DNA of 64,000 nucleotides from Kitasatospora viridis (GTDB taxonomy: Bacteria; Actinomycetota; Actinomycetes; Streptomycetales; Streptomycetaceae). Location: assembly GCF_007829815.1 (NCBI RefSeq), contig NZ_VIWT01000001.1, positions 620,001-684,000 of the forward strand. The letters run 5' to 3'. Position 1 is the first letter of the stretch. Each line of letters opens with the position of its first letter. Shown here in pieces: positions 24,480 through 34,009 of this stretch. Position numbers and translations under genes: made by a program. The notes under the pieces are model-generated. The model had not been told where the DNA came from and did not search any database. It saw only the letters and a program-made list of their open reading frames with translations.

Positions 24480-24495
24480 CCATACCGCAGTATGG
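24480..24495. promoter_or_regulatory. VapBC operator palindrome
   Basis: CCATAC-CGCA-GTATGG, a perfect 6-bp inverted repeat with a four-base spacer, ends 8 bp before the vapB start codon. A second half-site, CCATAC, is present at 24469-24474 over the start codon. Confidence 0.6.
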
Positions 24496-24500
24496 CACAG

Positions 24501-26048
24501 TCACCCCCGCTGCCAGACCGTGTAGTACTGCGTCCCGTGCCCGCTCGCCGCCGGGATGTGGGCCAGCTGGTGGTAGCGGCTGCCGGGGGCGTTCAGGGCC
24601 TGGGTGAGCTGCTTGTCCAGGGCGGCGGTCGGGCCGTCGTCCAGGACCACCAGGTCGAAGTAGCCGTCGGCGAAGGCGGCCTGGTAGGCGGGGAGGTTGA
24701 CCAACTGCTTCCCGGTGGAGTCGCCGTACTGGAAGTAGTAGGTGTTCAGCCACTGGGACGGGTCGGCCTGGGTGCGCAGGTAGTAGCGGGGCACCTCGTC
24801 CTCCTCGACCAGGTAGCGGTCCTGGCCGGGGTGGACCAGTGGGCGCAGTTCGGCGACCAGGCCGGAGGAGTCGGGCCAGCCGTACATCGGCCCGGCGGCG
24901 TTGCCCGCGTAGTAGGCGAGCACGGCGCAGGTGCCGACCGCGACCCCGGGGACCGCGCGGCGCAGCATCGGCACCGAGTCGCGCAGCGGGGGCAGGCCGG
25001 AGAGCGCGGCCAGCCCGGCGCCGGCCAGCGGGGCGGCGAAGAGCAGGCCGAAGCCGACGTGCTTGTGCAGCGAGACGCTGGTGCCCAGGTGGGCCTGGTA
25101 GGCGGTGGCCAGCGCGGCCGTGCCGGTGAGCAGGGCGCCGAGCAGCACCGGCGCCCAGCCGCGCCGACGGACGATCAGCACGCCGACACCTACTACCGCG
25201 AGGGCGGCCACCCAGCCGCCCCAGATCAGCGACAGCCGCAGGATGTTGGAGAGCGGCTCGGCGCCGGTGGTCCGGTTGACGGTGGTCTGCGAGAGGCCGG
25301 CCCGCACTCCGGCCCCGGCCGCGTCCAGCCCGGCGAAGAGCAGCGCGGCGGTGCCGGCGCCCAGCAGCACACCGCGCAGCACCCCCCGCCACCAGGACAA
25401 CCCGAGCGCCGGCACGGTGAGCACGGCGGCCAGCACCACGGTGGGCAGGTAGAGCGCCGAGGCGTACTTGACGCCGGCGGCCAGCACCAGCGGCGGCGCG
25501 GCGAGCAGCACCAGGAACGGCGAGCGGTGCGCCGTGCGCACCGTCCACCACAGGGCCAGCGCCAGCAGGAACACCGACGGGGCGTCATAGGTGGCCAGCC
25601 GGCTGAGGAAGAGGGTCGGCGCGCAGGTCGCGAACAGTGCGGCGCCGATCACCGCGGCCGGCTTGCCGTAGAGCCGCCGGGTGGTGGTCCACAGCAGGGC
25701 GGTGGCGCCCAGCATCGCCAGCAGGCTGAACGCCCGCACCCCGCCGAGCCCGAGCGCGGAGTCGATCACGGCGGCGGCCACCGGGTAGAGCACCGGGATG
25801 CCGGAGAAGTAGGAGGCGTAGGTGTCCCCCACCGGGACGCCGTGCAACAGGTGGCCCAGCTCGCGGTGCCCGGCGTAGATGTACAGCGCCTCGTCCTCGA
25901 AGGCGGTGTTGGCGAGCCGGTAGGCCAGCGCGCACTGCACCAGCAGGATGGCGATCAGCGGCAGCCGGTCGGCGAGCGCGGCCCGCAGCCGCACGGCGAC
26001 CGGGCGGCGCGGCTCCGCGTAGACGGAGAGCAGGTCGATGGCGGTCAC
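24501..26048 (-). CDS. GT39-type membrane glycosyltransferase (polyprenyl-phosphate sugar dependent)
   Basis: 515 residues, GTG 26048 overlapping the previous gene by four bases. About ten membrane segments; the first luminal loop carries the acidic pair in LANTAFEDEALYIYAGHREL (about residues 42-60) typical of PMT/ArnT-like GT-C enzymes. C-terminal soluble part (LRPLVHPGQDRYLVEEDEVPRY) faces the outside. It would move a sugar from a lipid carrier to a surface protein or polymer. Coupled to a second GT39 gene and followed upstream by a GT2 gene, so the three probably form one surface glycosylation unit. Confidence 0.85.
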   Translation of the reverse strand: MTAIDLLSVYAEPRRPVAVRLRAALADRLPLIAILLVQCALAYRLANTAFEDEALYIYAGHRELGHLLHGVPVGDTYASYFSGIPVLYPVAAAVIDSALGLGGVRAFSLLAMLGATALLWTTTRRLYGKPAAVIGAALFATCAPTLFLSRLATYDAPSVFLLALALWWTVRTAHRSPFLVLLAAPPLVLAAGVKYASALYLPTVVLAAVLTVPALGLSWWRGVLRGVLLGAGTAALLFAGLDAAGAGVRAGLSQTTVNRTTGAEPLSNILRLSLIWGGWVAALAVVGVGVLIVRRRGWAPVLLGALLTGTAALATAYQAHLGTSVSLHKHVGFGLLFAAPLAGAGLAALSGLPPLRDSVPMLRRAVPGVAVGTCAVLAYYAGNAAGPMYGWPDSSGLVAELRPLVHPGQDRYLVEEDEVPRYYLRTQADPSQWLNTYYFQYGDSTGKQLVNLPAYQAAFADGYFDLVVLDDGPTAALDKQLTQALNAPGSRYHQLAHIPAASGHGTQYYTVWQRG

Positions 26049-27655
26049 TGTCCGCTCCCGTCGCGGTTCACCTTCTGGATGGTGATCTGCTGGTCGCCGG
26101 TGCCGAAGGTGGCCACCGTGGTGGAGTGCGCGATGGCCGCGCGCACGGTGGGCAGGCCGTTCGGGTCCTGCCGGATGATCGAGGTGAGCACCACGTAGTC
26201 GAGGTCGCGCCAGCCGTGCGGCAGGGTCTTGGTGACGGCCGGGTCGAGGTCCACCTTGTAGAACCAGATCGCGCCGAGGCCGGGTTGGAAGCCGTCCTTG
26301 ACGGTGTCGAGCCACATCGCGTCGTCGACCACGATCCGCTGGTGCCCGGGGTCGGGGATGTTGGCCCGGATCCAGTTCGAGGCGGCCACGTAGTTGTCGT
26401 TGGACAGCGCGGTGTCGGCGGTCTCGTCGCCGCTCTCCCACTGCGGGGCGGCGAGTCCGACCAGCCCGATGGCCAGCACGGCGACCACATCACGGGGCGT
26501 CACGTGCCAACGCGCCAACCGTCCCAGTGGTAGCCGCAGCACCCCGCGCACGGCGGCGTCGGCCACCCCGGCGATGGCCAGCGCCATGAACGGGATCACC
26601 TGGATCACGTACATCGCGGGCAGGTAGCCGTTGGGCCGGAAGGCGACGGCGATCAGCAGCACCCCGGCCACCGCCACCTCGCGCAGCCGGCGCACGGCGA
26701 GCGCGAGGACCGAGGCGGCCGCACCGGTGTAGATCAGCAGCGGGTCGCGGACCAGCCACCAGTGCAGGGTCAGGTTGGAGACCGTGCCGGTCCGCAGGAT
26801 GTCCCCGGAGCCGCCGCGGCCCAGCTGGTACTCGATCGCGCCGATCAGCGAGTTGTGGTTCGGGCCGGGGAACAGCTCGCCCTTGAGGGTGGCGTAGAGC
26901 AGGTACTGGGCGCAGAGCAGCCCGAACGCCGTCAGGAAGCCGACCAGCGAGAACTTCCGGGTGGCCTTGTCGCTGCCGCGCCACAGCGCCAGCAGCAGCG
27001 CCGGCACCGCGATCACCATGGTCTCCTTGGAGAGCACGGAGACCGCCGCGCAGACCCCGGCGCCGATGTGGTGCCACAGGTGCTTGCGCGGGGAGAGCGC
27101 GCAGGCGAAGGCCCCGAGCATCCAGACCGCGGCGAAGTTGTCCAGGTAGATCTCGCGCTGCATGGTCACCGAGAGCGGTGACAGCCCGAAGACCACCGTG
27201 GCCAGCGCGGCCGACCAGCGCGGCAGGCCGATCCGCCGGGCCACCAGGTAGACCAGGGCGGAGCCGGCCGCACTGACCGGCAGCATGATCACCCGGGCGT
27301 TCATCACCACCAGCGGGCCGTGCCAGAGCAGCGCCGGGATCCAGGAGAGCGCGGCGATCTGCACCCAGCCGAGCGGCGGGTGGTCGTACCAGTAGCTGTA
27401 GTGGGCCAGCCCGTGGCCGTGCTGGATGGCCCAGGCCTGGGCCAGGTAGGTCCCCTCGTCGTCGCTGACGGTGGGGAAGTTGCGGATGTTCAGGCCCTGC
27501 ACCAGCACCACCGCGGCCACCAGCAGCAGGGTGATCAGCAGGTCGGGCCGGGTCGACGCCAGCCGGGCGAGCCGGCCGCGCGGTGCAGGCGCGGTCGGGT
27601 CGAGGGCCGGATCGGGGCGTTCTTCTTGCAGAACCGTCGCGACGACAGTCGCCAT
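26045..27655 (-). CDS. GT39-type membrane glycosyltransferase, second gene of pair
   Basis: 536 residues. First luminal loop has SDDEGTYLAQAWAIQHGHGL (the DDE pair expected for a GT-C active site at about residue 65) and the HPPLGWVQIAALSW segment. About ten membrane helices and a C-terminal extracellular region with VVDDAMWLDTVKDGFQPG. Start ATG 27655. Same family but clearly divergent from its partner, so they may act on different acceptors or form a pair. Confidence 0.86.
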   Translation of the reverse strand: MATVVATVLQEERPDPALDPTAPAPRGRLARLASTRPDLLITLLLVAAVVLVQGLNIRNFPTVSDDEGTYLAQAWAIQHGHGLAHYSYWYDHPPLGWVQIAALSWIPALLWHGPLVVMNARVIMLPVSAAGSALVYLVARRIGLPRWSAALATVVFGLSPLSVTMQREIYLDNFAAVWMLGAFACALSPRKHLWHHIGAGVCAAVSVLSKETMVIAVPALLLALWRGSDKATRKFSLVGFLTAFGLLCAQYLLYATLKGELFPGPNHNSLIGAIEYQLGRGGSGDILRTGTVSNLTLHWWLVRDPLLIYTGAAASVLALAVRRLREVAVAGVLLIAVAFRPNGYLPAMYVIQVIPFMALAIAGVADAAVRGVLRLPLGRLARWHVTPRDVVAVLAIGLVGLAAPQWESGDETADTALSNDNYVAASNWIRANIPDPGHQRIVVDDAMWLDTVKDGFQPGLGAIWFYKVDLDPAVTKTLPHGWRDLDYVVLTSIIRQDPNGLPTVRAAIAHSTTVATFGTGDQQITIQKVNRDGSGQ

Positions 27656-27725
27656 CGGGTGTTGTTTCCTTCCCCGGGTGAAATTGCGGGCTCAGGGGCC
27701 GGGCCGGGCCGGCCGAGGAGGAGCC

Positions 27726-28964
27726 CTAAGCGTTCAGGTGGGCGCCGACGTGCCTGGTGAGTTCCCAGTCCTTGCGGCCGCGCAGCTCGCGCCAGACCGC
27801 GCGGATCGCCGCGCCGGCCAGGATCAGCTGGTAGAACGGGCCGCCCAGGATCAGCTTCGCGTAGTGCGAGAACTTGATCGGCAACCGGTACTGCTTGCCG
27901 AAGTCGTGCAGACCGACGGCCTCGAAGGCGAACATCGCCACCATCGGGATCAGCGGCGAGAAGGAGATCATCGCCACCAGGTCGGGCACCGAGCTGAACA
28001 GCGCGACGGCGATCCCGACCAGGATCAGCAGGCCGGAGAAGGCCTGCACGAAGGGGGTGGCCAGGGTGTAGCGGGCGAGCATCCGCTGCCGCATGGTGGG
28101 CAGCGAGCGCCAGTCACGCTTGCGGTAGACCTGGAGGAATCCCTGGTTCCACCGGGTCCGCTGCTTGAAGAGCGAGACCACCGAGTCCGGGGTCTCCTCC
28201 TTGGTCACCATCTCCGAGTCGTACGCGACCACCACCTTGGCGCCCTGGCTGGAGAGCCGCACGCCCAGGTCGCAGTCCTCGGCCAGGCAGTTGGCGTCCC
28301 AGCCGTCGTTCGCCCGCAGCCGGTCGGTGCGCACGAAGACCGTGTTGCCGCCGAGCGGGATGAAGCCCTTGGCCGCGTGCAGGTGCAGCCTGCTGCGGAA
28401 CCAGAAGAAGTACTCCAGGCAGTTGCGCAGGCTGTACCAGCTGGAGTGGAAGTTGATCAGCTGCACGCCCCCCTGCACCACGTCCGCCGCGGTGGCCCGG
28501 AAGGCGTGGTCGACGTGCGAGAGCAGGTCCGGGTGGACCTGGTCCTCGGCGTCGAAGACCCCGACCACGTCGCCCCGGCAGCTGGGCAGCGCCGAGTTGA
28601 GCGCTTTTGGCTTGTTCTTCTTCTCGTGGGTGTCGGTCACCACGAAGACCTGCTCCGGGTGGCGGGCGGCCAGCCCGTGCGCCACCTCGGCGGTCTCCGG
28701 GTCGTCGTGGCCGACGATCACGATCACCTCGAAGTCCGGGTGGGTGGACTCCAGCAGCCGCAGCACGGTGCGCTCCAGCACCGCCTGCTCGTGCCGGGCG
28801 GGCACCAGCAGGGAGAAGGAGAGCGCGCCGGTGCCGTCGGGGTCGGTGAACCTGGTGGCGGCCAGGGTCTCCGGGGTGCGCCAGGCGTGCAGCATCCACC
28901 AGAGGGTGAACACTGCCACGCCGAAGAGCAGGAGTGAGCACAGAACGATGACGGCCGAAATCAT
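27726..28964 (-). CDS. GT2-family processive-type glycosyltransferase
   Basis: 412 residues. N-terminal membrane helix, GT-A domain (about residues 50-300) with FSLLVPARHEQAVLERTV, the metal-binding DAED motif (VVGVFDAEDQVHP), the catalytic ED in CLAEDCDLGVRL and the QxxRW motif in KQRTRWNQGFLQVYR, then two or three C-terminal helices. The layout is that of cellulose/hyaluronan synthase-like enzymes. ATG 28964 with a GGGGGG ribosome site seven bases upstream is preferred over an earlier in-frame codon. Probably the supplier or polymerising step of the unit that includes the two GT39 genes. Confidence 0.9.
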   Translation of the reverse strand: MISAVIVLCSLLLFGVAVFTLWWMLHAWRTPETLAATRFTDPDGTGALSFSLLVPARHEQAVLERTVLRLLESTHPDFEVIVIVGHDDPETAEVAHGLAARHPEQVFVVTDTHEKKNKPKALNSALPSCRGDVVGVFDAEDQVHPDLLSHVDHAFRATAADVVQGGVQLINFHSSWYSLRNCLEYFFWFRSRLHLHAAKGFIPLGGNTVFVRTDRLRANDGWDANCLAEDCDLGVRLSSQGAKVVVAYDSEMVTKEETPDSVVSLFKQRTRWNQGFLQVYRKRDWRSLPTMRQRMLARYTLATPFVQAFSGLLILVGIAVALFSSVPDLVAMISFSPLIPMVAMFAFEAVGLHDFGKQYRLPIKFSHYAKLILGGPFYQLILAGAAIRAVWRELRGRKDWELTRHVGAHLNA

Positions 28965-29054
28965 GGAACATCCCCCCAGCACGGACCGGCCAATCCCGGT
29001 CCAAGAATGATTATTGACTACCGGTCAGTGCCGGGGGTCGATTTCACGCGCCGC

Positions 29055-29081
29055 GTGACCGGGTCGGGGCGACCCGGTCAC
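29055..29081. terminator. 11-bp hairpin
   Basis: Arms 29055-29065 and 29071-29081 pair perfectly with a five-base loop; it follows the stop of the large secreted protein gene (29100) on the minus strand. Confidence 0.65.
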
Positions 29082-29099
29082 ACGGCTGATCAGGCAGTG

Positions 29100-32000
29100 T
29101 CAGGCGGTGTACGTAATCGTCGGGGCGGAGACCGCGAAGGTGTCGGTCGAGGCACCCGTGCCCGCGGTGAATGCCGCGAGCACCTTGTTCGGGAGCGTCA
29201 CCGGCACGTCCACCTCCTGCGTCCCGTCGATCTTCACCACCAGGTGGCTCGCGGTGGTGACGGTGATGTCGATCTGGTGGCTGCTGCCCTGCAGCGCCGG
29301 GATCGCGGTGTCGGCCGCCAGCGTGCTGAAGCCGGTGCTGCTGGAGGTCGCCACGCCGAGCACCGGCGCGGTGTTGACGCCGAAGTTGCCGAACACGGCG
29401 AGCCCCGTCACCACCGCGTTGAGCCCGGAGGCCCCGAGCCCGCTGCCGCTGCTGCCCACCGCGGTGGGCGAGTTGGACGAGGCGTCCAGCAGCGAGAAGG
29501 TCAGGCCGTCACCGGGCGAGCTGCTGGTGCCGCTGATCTGCTCGGTGAAGGTGGCGTGCAGGCCCAGCGGCGAGACCGCCTTGGCGTTGACCGCCGAGCC
29601 GCGGGCGGAGTGCTGGCCGTCGGTGGTCAGCGCGACCGTGCCCGCGTTGTCCACCGCGTTGCCGTTGAGCTGCCAGGAGCTGTCGGTGAAGCCGGGCAGG
29701 GTGCCGCCGGTGGCGGCGGGCTGCCCGGTGCCGACCAGCGAGACGGTGACCGTGCCGCTGGTGGTGGTGACGGCGAAGGTGCTGTTCTGAGTGCCCGTCA
29801 GGCCCGGGGCGAAGGTGACCGGCACGGTGATCGAGCCGCCGACCGGCACGGCGGTGCCGGTGGCCGGCAGGGTGGCGCCGAACGGGGCGGCCGGGGCGGT
29901 GGTGCCGGTGACCGTCTCGGTGGCGGTGCCGTTGTTGGTCAGCGTCACCGACTGGGTCGCGGTGCTGCCCAGGGTGGCCGAGCCGAAGGCCACGGCGGTC
30001 GGGGTCGGGGTGAGCGGCTGCGGGCTGCCGGTGGCGGTGCCGGGCGGGGTGACCACCACGTTGCTGACCGCGTGCAGGTCGGTGGAGGCGCCGCAGGCAC
30101 CGGTGAAGCCGACGTAGGCGCTGGCCGGGACGACCCCGGTGGCGGGCACGTAGTCCAGCAGCGCGGTGCCGTCCACCGAGACCTTGACGTGGCCGCCGGC
30201 CACCGTGACCGCCACCGCGTGGGTGCCGGTGCGCAGGTCGCTGGGGGCCTTGGCCCAGGCCAGGTAGGTCAGGTTGTCGGCGCCGCTGCCCGGTCCGGCC
30301 GCGATGCCGACGAAGTTGCCGGTGCCGGTCTGGCCGCTCCAGGAGCTGACCAGGTCGACGCTGAGCCCGGTCAGGCCGGAGAAGCCCAGCCCGCCGCCGC
30401 CCGTCCCGGTGCCGCCGGCGGTGCCCTTGGTGGCGTCCACCAGGGCGAAGGTCATGCCGTCACCGCCGGTGCCGCCGCCCAGCTGGGCGGTGAAGGAGGC
30501 GGTCAGGCCGTCGGTGGCGACCGGCGAGGTGTAGAAGGCCGAGCCGGACTGCTGGGTGGCGGCCGGGGTGAGCTGGAGGGTGCCGGCGGTCGGCTGGGTG
30601 GCGCTGCCGTTGGCCTGCCAGCCGGTCGGCGGGGCCGGCAGGGTGGCCAGGCCGGTGCCGTTCAGCTGCACGAAGTTGTCGCCCTGGCCGGTGTTGCCGG
30701 TGATCTCGTAGCTGTCCGAGGCGGGTCCGGCGGCGCCCGGGGTGAAGACCACCGGGACCGAGATGGACTGGTCCGGGCCGATCACGGTGCCCTCGGCGAT
30801 CGCGTTGGGGCTGCTGAAGGTGCCGACCGGGGCCTTGGCTTTGTTGAGCGTGACCGGGACGTTGCCGTCGTTGGTGACCGTGAAGCTGAGCTGCTGCGAG
30901 GTGGTGCCGACCGGGACCGAGCCGAAGGCCAGGGTGGCCGGGGTGATCGTCAGGTGGCCCTGCCCGGTGACGGCCTGTCCGCTCAGCGGCACCGAGAAGG
31001 TGCCGGAGGTGGAGGTGACCGAGAAGGTGTCGGTGCTGTTGCCGGCCACCGTCGGGTCGTAGCTGACGTTGGCGACGAACGAGCCGCCCGGCGCGATCAC
31101 CGTGCCGACGGCCGGCGCGCCGGTGACCGTCCAGGGGGCGGCCGGGTTGCCGATCGCGGTGATCGTCTCGCTGCCGGTGCCGGTGTTGGTGAACTGCACG
31201 CTGGCGGCGACCGGCACGCCGGTCGGCTCGTCGTCGAAGCTCACGCTGTTCGGCGCGGTGCCGAAGCCGGCCTTCATGCCGTTGCCGGTGACCGAGAAGC
31301 CGACCGTGCCGGCGTCGGTGGCCAGGTTGACGATGCCGGAGGTCGGGCCGCCCACGGTCGGCGTGAAGGTGATCGGGATCGACAGGGTGTCACCGACCGC
31401 CATGGTGTGCGGCAGGGCCGGCGCGGTGACCGCGAACGGGGCGCTGGTGGTCACCGAGTTGACGGTCAGTGCCTTGGTGGCGGTGACGGTCAGCGTGCCG
31501 GTGCCGGTGGAGCCGACGTTGACGTTGCCCTCGGCGACCGGGGAGCCGGTCAGCGCCGAGGCGGCCGGTCGGCCGAAGGCCAGCAGGTGGCCGTCCCGGG
31601 TGCCGATGTAGACCCGGCCGTTGCTGGTGGTCGGGGTGACGAACTTGGGCGCCACCCCGATCGGGCCGGACCAGAGCAGGGTCAGCGAGCCGTCGGCGTT
31701 CGGGGTGCCGTTGTAGGCGAGCAGGGTGCCGCCGTTGCCGTACATGTCGTTGGCCCGCTCGACCCACACGGTGGCCGAGCCGGCCGTGGTGCCGGTGGAG
31801 GTGACGACCGGTGAGCCCTCGCTCAGGTAGCCGAAGTTGATCGCGCCCTGGCCGACCAGGGCGAGCGCCGGGTTGCCGTTGCCGGCGGTGCCGAGCTTGA
31901 AGGCCTGGAGCGGGCCGCCGTTGCCGGAGTAGTAGACGTAGCCGGTGTCGGCGCCCCAGAAGGCCGGGTGGCAGTAGCAGCCGTTGTACGGGCCCAGGGT

Positions 32001-33203
32001 CTGCACGGTGGCGTCGCCGCCGTTCGCGCCCTGGTCGTGGCCGCCCAGGTCGTCCCGGTTGAGCAGGAAGATCCGGCCGTCCTTGCCCTCCTCGACCGCC
32101 AGGTGCGGCACGGCGCTGTTGCCGTAGCCGTCCGGGATCGCCATCACGCCGCCGGAGCCGAGGTCGCGGTCGTTGGTGTCGAGCACGGTGGCGTCGGAGG
32201 GGCTGAAGTAGTCGGTGGCCTTGAGCGAGCCGTCCGGCTGCACGCCGAGCGCGATGATCGACTCGGACATGGTGCTGGGCGGGGTCTTGCCCGGGCCGGG
32301 CGGCGGGGAGACGCCGTTGCCGGTGGAGAAGAGGATGTGGCCCTGCGCGTCGGCGACCAGGCCGCCGCCGGAGTTCCAGATGCCGCCGCCGTGGTTGGCG
32401 GTGCCGGTCTCGTCGGCCCACAGCGCGGTCTGGGTGCCGGCGGTGGAGACGCCGGCGACGTAGCCGCGCCAGGCGCCGTGGTCGCAGACCGAGCCGAAGC
32501 CCGCGTAGACCACGCCGTTCTGCAGCAGCAGGCCGGGCCGCTGACCCTCCTCGACCGGGTTGAAGACCACGCTCGGGTCGTTGCTCGGCGAGCCGCCGAT
32601 CTGCACCGGGAAGCCGGGCTTCTCGGCGCCGGTGGCCGGGTTGATCGCGTGCATCTTCCAGGTGGGGGCGTCGTGGTACTGGCCGCCGTCCTCCTTGGAG
32701 GTCAGGTACACGTAGCCGCTGGCCGGGTCGTAGACCGGGGTGGAGGTGATGCCGATGTACGGGGCCAGGTCGCCGCAGGACCAGGTGTTGCCCGGGGTGG
32801 TCGGGCCGGAGGCGGGCCAGGGGGCGCCGTAGGCGTCGGTCCACTGAACCGCGCCGGTGGTCGCGTTCACGCCGTACACGTGGTTGGTCTCGGTGGCCAC
32901 CACCACGGTGTTGCCGATGGTCACCGGCGCCGCATACACCTGGCCGTCCACCGGGGTGGAGAACTGCTGGCCGAAGTCGGAGGAGCTGACCTGGGCCGGG
33001 GTCAGGCCGGGCTCGTTCTGGTCCCAGCCGGTGCGGTAGTTGTCCGAGGAGATGGTGGTGCTGTCGGCGTGCGCGGCCGGGCCGGCGGTGAGGGTGAGCG
33101 CGCCGGTGCCCAGCGCCAGCAGGGCGGTGCTGAGCAGTCCGCTGGTCAAGCGGCTGGTCAGACGGCGGGTGGTCGTGGGTATGCGGTGGTGCCGTGGTGG
33201 CAT
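29100..33203 (-). CDS. Large secreted beta-propeller/lectin-domain protein
   Basis: 1367 residues from ATG 33203 (GGGGG five bases upstream). A signal peptide with twin basic start (RRLTSRLTSGLL, then ALLALGTGALTLTAG) precedes residue about 45. From about 45 to 490 there is a PQQ-type eight-bladed beta-propeller (repeats of the kind VVVATETNHVYGVNATTGAVQW). Next come ASH/'choice-of-anchor D' Ig-like repeats (about 500-800), then a legume-lectin-like domain (GDGMTFALVDATKG, about 830-1010), another Ig-like repeat, and a second lectin-like domain (GDGLTFSLLDASSNS) at the C-terminus. There are no catalytic or sortase motifs. Likely extracellular, perhaps binding polysaccharide; neighbours are glycosyltransferases on the same strand. 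Confidence 0.88.
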   Translation of the reverse strand: MPPRHHRIPTTTRRLTSRLTSGLLSTALLALGTGALTLTAGPAAHADSTTISSDNYRTGWDQNEPGLTPAQVSSSDFGQQFSTPVDGQVYAAPVTIGNTVVVATETNHVYGVNATTGAVQWTDAYGAPWPASGPTTPGNTWSCGDLAPYIGITSTPVYDPASGYVYLTSKEDGGQYHDAPTWKMHAINPATGAEKPGFPVQIGGSPSNDPSVVFNPVEEGQRPGLLLQNGVVYAGFGSVCDHGAWRGYVAGVSTAGTQTALWADETGTANHGGGIWNSGGGLVADAQGHILFSTGNGVSPPPGPGKTPPSTMSESIIALGVQPDGSLKATDYFSPSDATVLDTNDRDLGSGGVMAIPDGYGNSAVPHLAVEEGKDGRIFLLNRDDLGGHDQGANGGDATVQTLGPYNGCYCHPAFWGADTGYVYYSGNGGPLQAFKLGTAGNGNPALALVGQGAINFGYLSEGSPVVTSTGTTAGSATVWVERANDMYGNGGTLLAYNGTPNADGSLTLLWSGPIGVAPKFVTPTTSNGRVYIGTRDGHLLAFGRPAASALTGSPVAEGNVNVGSTGTGTLTVTATKALTVNSVTTSAPFAVTAPALPHTMAVGDTLSIPITFTPTVGGPTSGIVNLATDAGTVGFSVTGNGMKAGFGTAPNSVSFDDEPTGVPVAASVQFTNTGTGSETITAIGNPAAPWTVTGAPAVGTVIAPGGSFVANVSYDPTVAGNSTDTFSVTSTSGTFSVPLSGQAVTGQGHLTITPATLAFGSVPVGTTSQQLSFTVTNDGNVPVTLNKAKAPVGTFSSPNAIAEGTVIGPDQSISVPVVFTPGAAGPASDSYEITGNTGQGDNFVQLNGTGLATLPAPPTGWQANGSATQPTAGTLQLTPAATQQSGSAFYTSPVATDGLTASFTAQLGGGTGGDGMTFALVDATKGTAGGTGTGGGGLGFSGLTGLSVDLVSSWSGQTGTGNFVGIAAGPGSGADNLTYLAWAKAPSDLRTGTHAVAVTVAGGHVKVSVDGTALLDYVPATGVVPASAYVGFTGACGASTDLHAVSNVVVTPPGTATGSPQPLTPTPTAVAFGSATLGSTATQSVTLTNNGTATETVTGTTAPAAPFGATLPATGTAVPVGGSITVPVTFAPGLTGTQNSTFAVTTTSGTVTVSLVGTGQPAATGGTLPGFTDSSWQLNGNAVDNAGTVALTTDGQHSARGSAVNAKAVSPLGLHATFTEQISGTSSSPGDGLTFSLLDASSNSPTAVGSSGSGLGASGLNAVVTGLAVFGNFGVNTAPVLGVATSSSTGFSTLAADTAIPALQGSSHQIDITVTTASHLVVKIDGTQEVDVPVTLPNKVLAAFTAGTGASTDTFAVSAPTITYTA

Positions 33204-33400
33204 GTGAACCCCCCTGGGCCCGGCCGTGCAGGGTCCGGGCAGGTGAACAGAGGAGCCAAAGGTTAGCGAATCGTGCAGATGATCTGAATGACGTTTGGTC
33301 AACTCTTAATTAACCAATGATTATCCGCCAGTACGCGCTCAACCTGCGCCGATGTGATGGATCGTCAACCGACGGTCACTTCGTACCGGCGCGGTCCTAC

Positions 33401-34009
33401 CTAGAGCCAGCCCCGCTCGTCGGCCACCCGGGCCGCCTCGGTCCGGTTCCGGGTGGCCGTCTTGGTGATCGCCGAGGAGACGTAGTTGCGCACGGTGCCC
33501 TCGGAGAGGTAGAGCTTCGCCGCGATCTCGGCCACCGAGGCGCCCGAGCGGGAGGCGTTCAGCACGTCCCGCTCACGGGCCGTCAGCGGTGAGGCGCCGG
33601 CCGCCAGGGTGGCCGCCGCCAGCTCCGGGTCCACCACCCGCTCCCCCGCCGCCACCCGGCGGATCGCGTCGGCCAGCACCTCGGCCGGGGCGTCCTTGAC
33701 CACGAAGCCGACCGCGCCGGCCTCCATCGCCCGGCGCAGGTAGCCGGAGCGGCCGAAGGTGGTCAGCATCACCACCCGGCAGCCCGGCACCTGTTCGGCC
33801 AGCACCGCGGCGGCGGCCAGGCCGTCCAGGCCGGGCATCTCGATGTCCAGCAGCGCGACGTCCGGTCGGTGCTCGCGGGCCGCGTCCACCACCTGGTCGC
33901 CCCGGCCGACGGCGGCCACCACCTCGAAGTCGTCCTCCAGGTCGAGCAGCGCCCGCAGGGCGGTGCGGACCAGCTCCTGGTCGTCGGCGAGCAGCAGACG
34001 GATCGTCAT
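33401..34009 (-). CDS. NarL/LuxR-type response regulator
   Basis: 202 residues. Receiver domain with acidic pocket in LLLADDQELVRTAL, phosphoacceptor D in LLDIEMPGLDG (about residue 54), and K in VVKDAPAEVL; C-terminal LuxR HTH at about 145-195 (LTARERDVLNASRSGASVAEIAAKL). ATG 34009 overlaps the histidine kinase stop by four bases (ATGA). It is the last gene of a three-gene operon. Confidence 0.95.
   Translation of the reverse strand: MTIRLLLADDQELVRTALRALLDLEDDFEVVAAVGRGDQVVDAAREHRPDVALLDIEMPGLDGLAAAAVLAEQVPGCRVVMLTTFGRSGYLRRAMEAGAVGFVVKDAPAEVLADAIRRVAAGERVVDPELAAATLAAGASPLTARERDVLNASRSGASVAEIAAKLYLSEGTVRNYVSSAITKTATRNRTEAARVADERGWL

Noticed and set aside
29007-31814. 935-codon plus-strand frame opposite the large secreted protein gene
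   Set aside because: Shadow frame; Gly/Arg/Ala-rich and lacking domains, while the minus-strand protein has a signal peptide and clear repeats.
29003-33325. AATGATTAT present at both ends of the 1367-residue protein gene, as possible insertion duplication
   Set aside because: Only about nine bases match, AT-rich leader sequence is common between genes here, and there is no transposase or inverted repeat.
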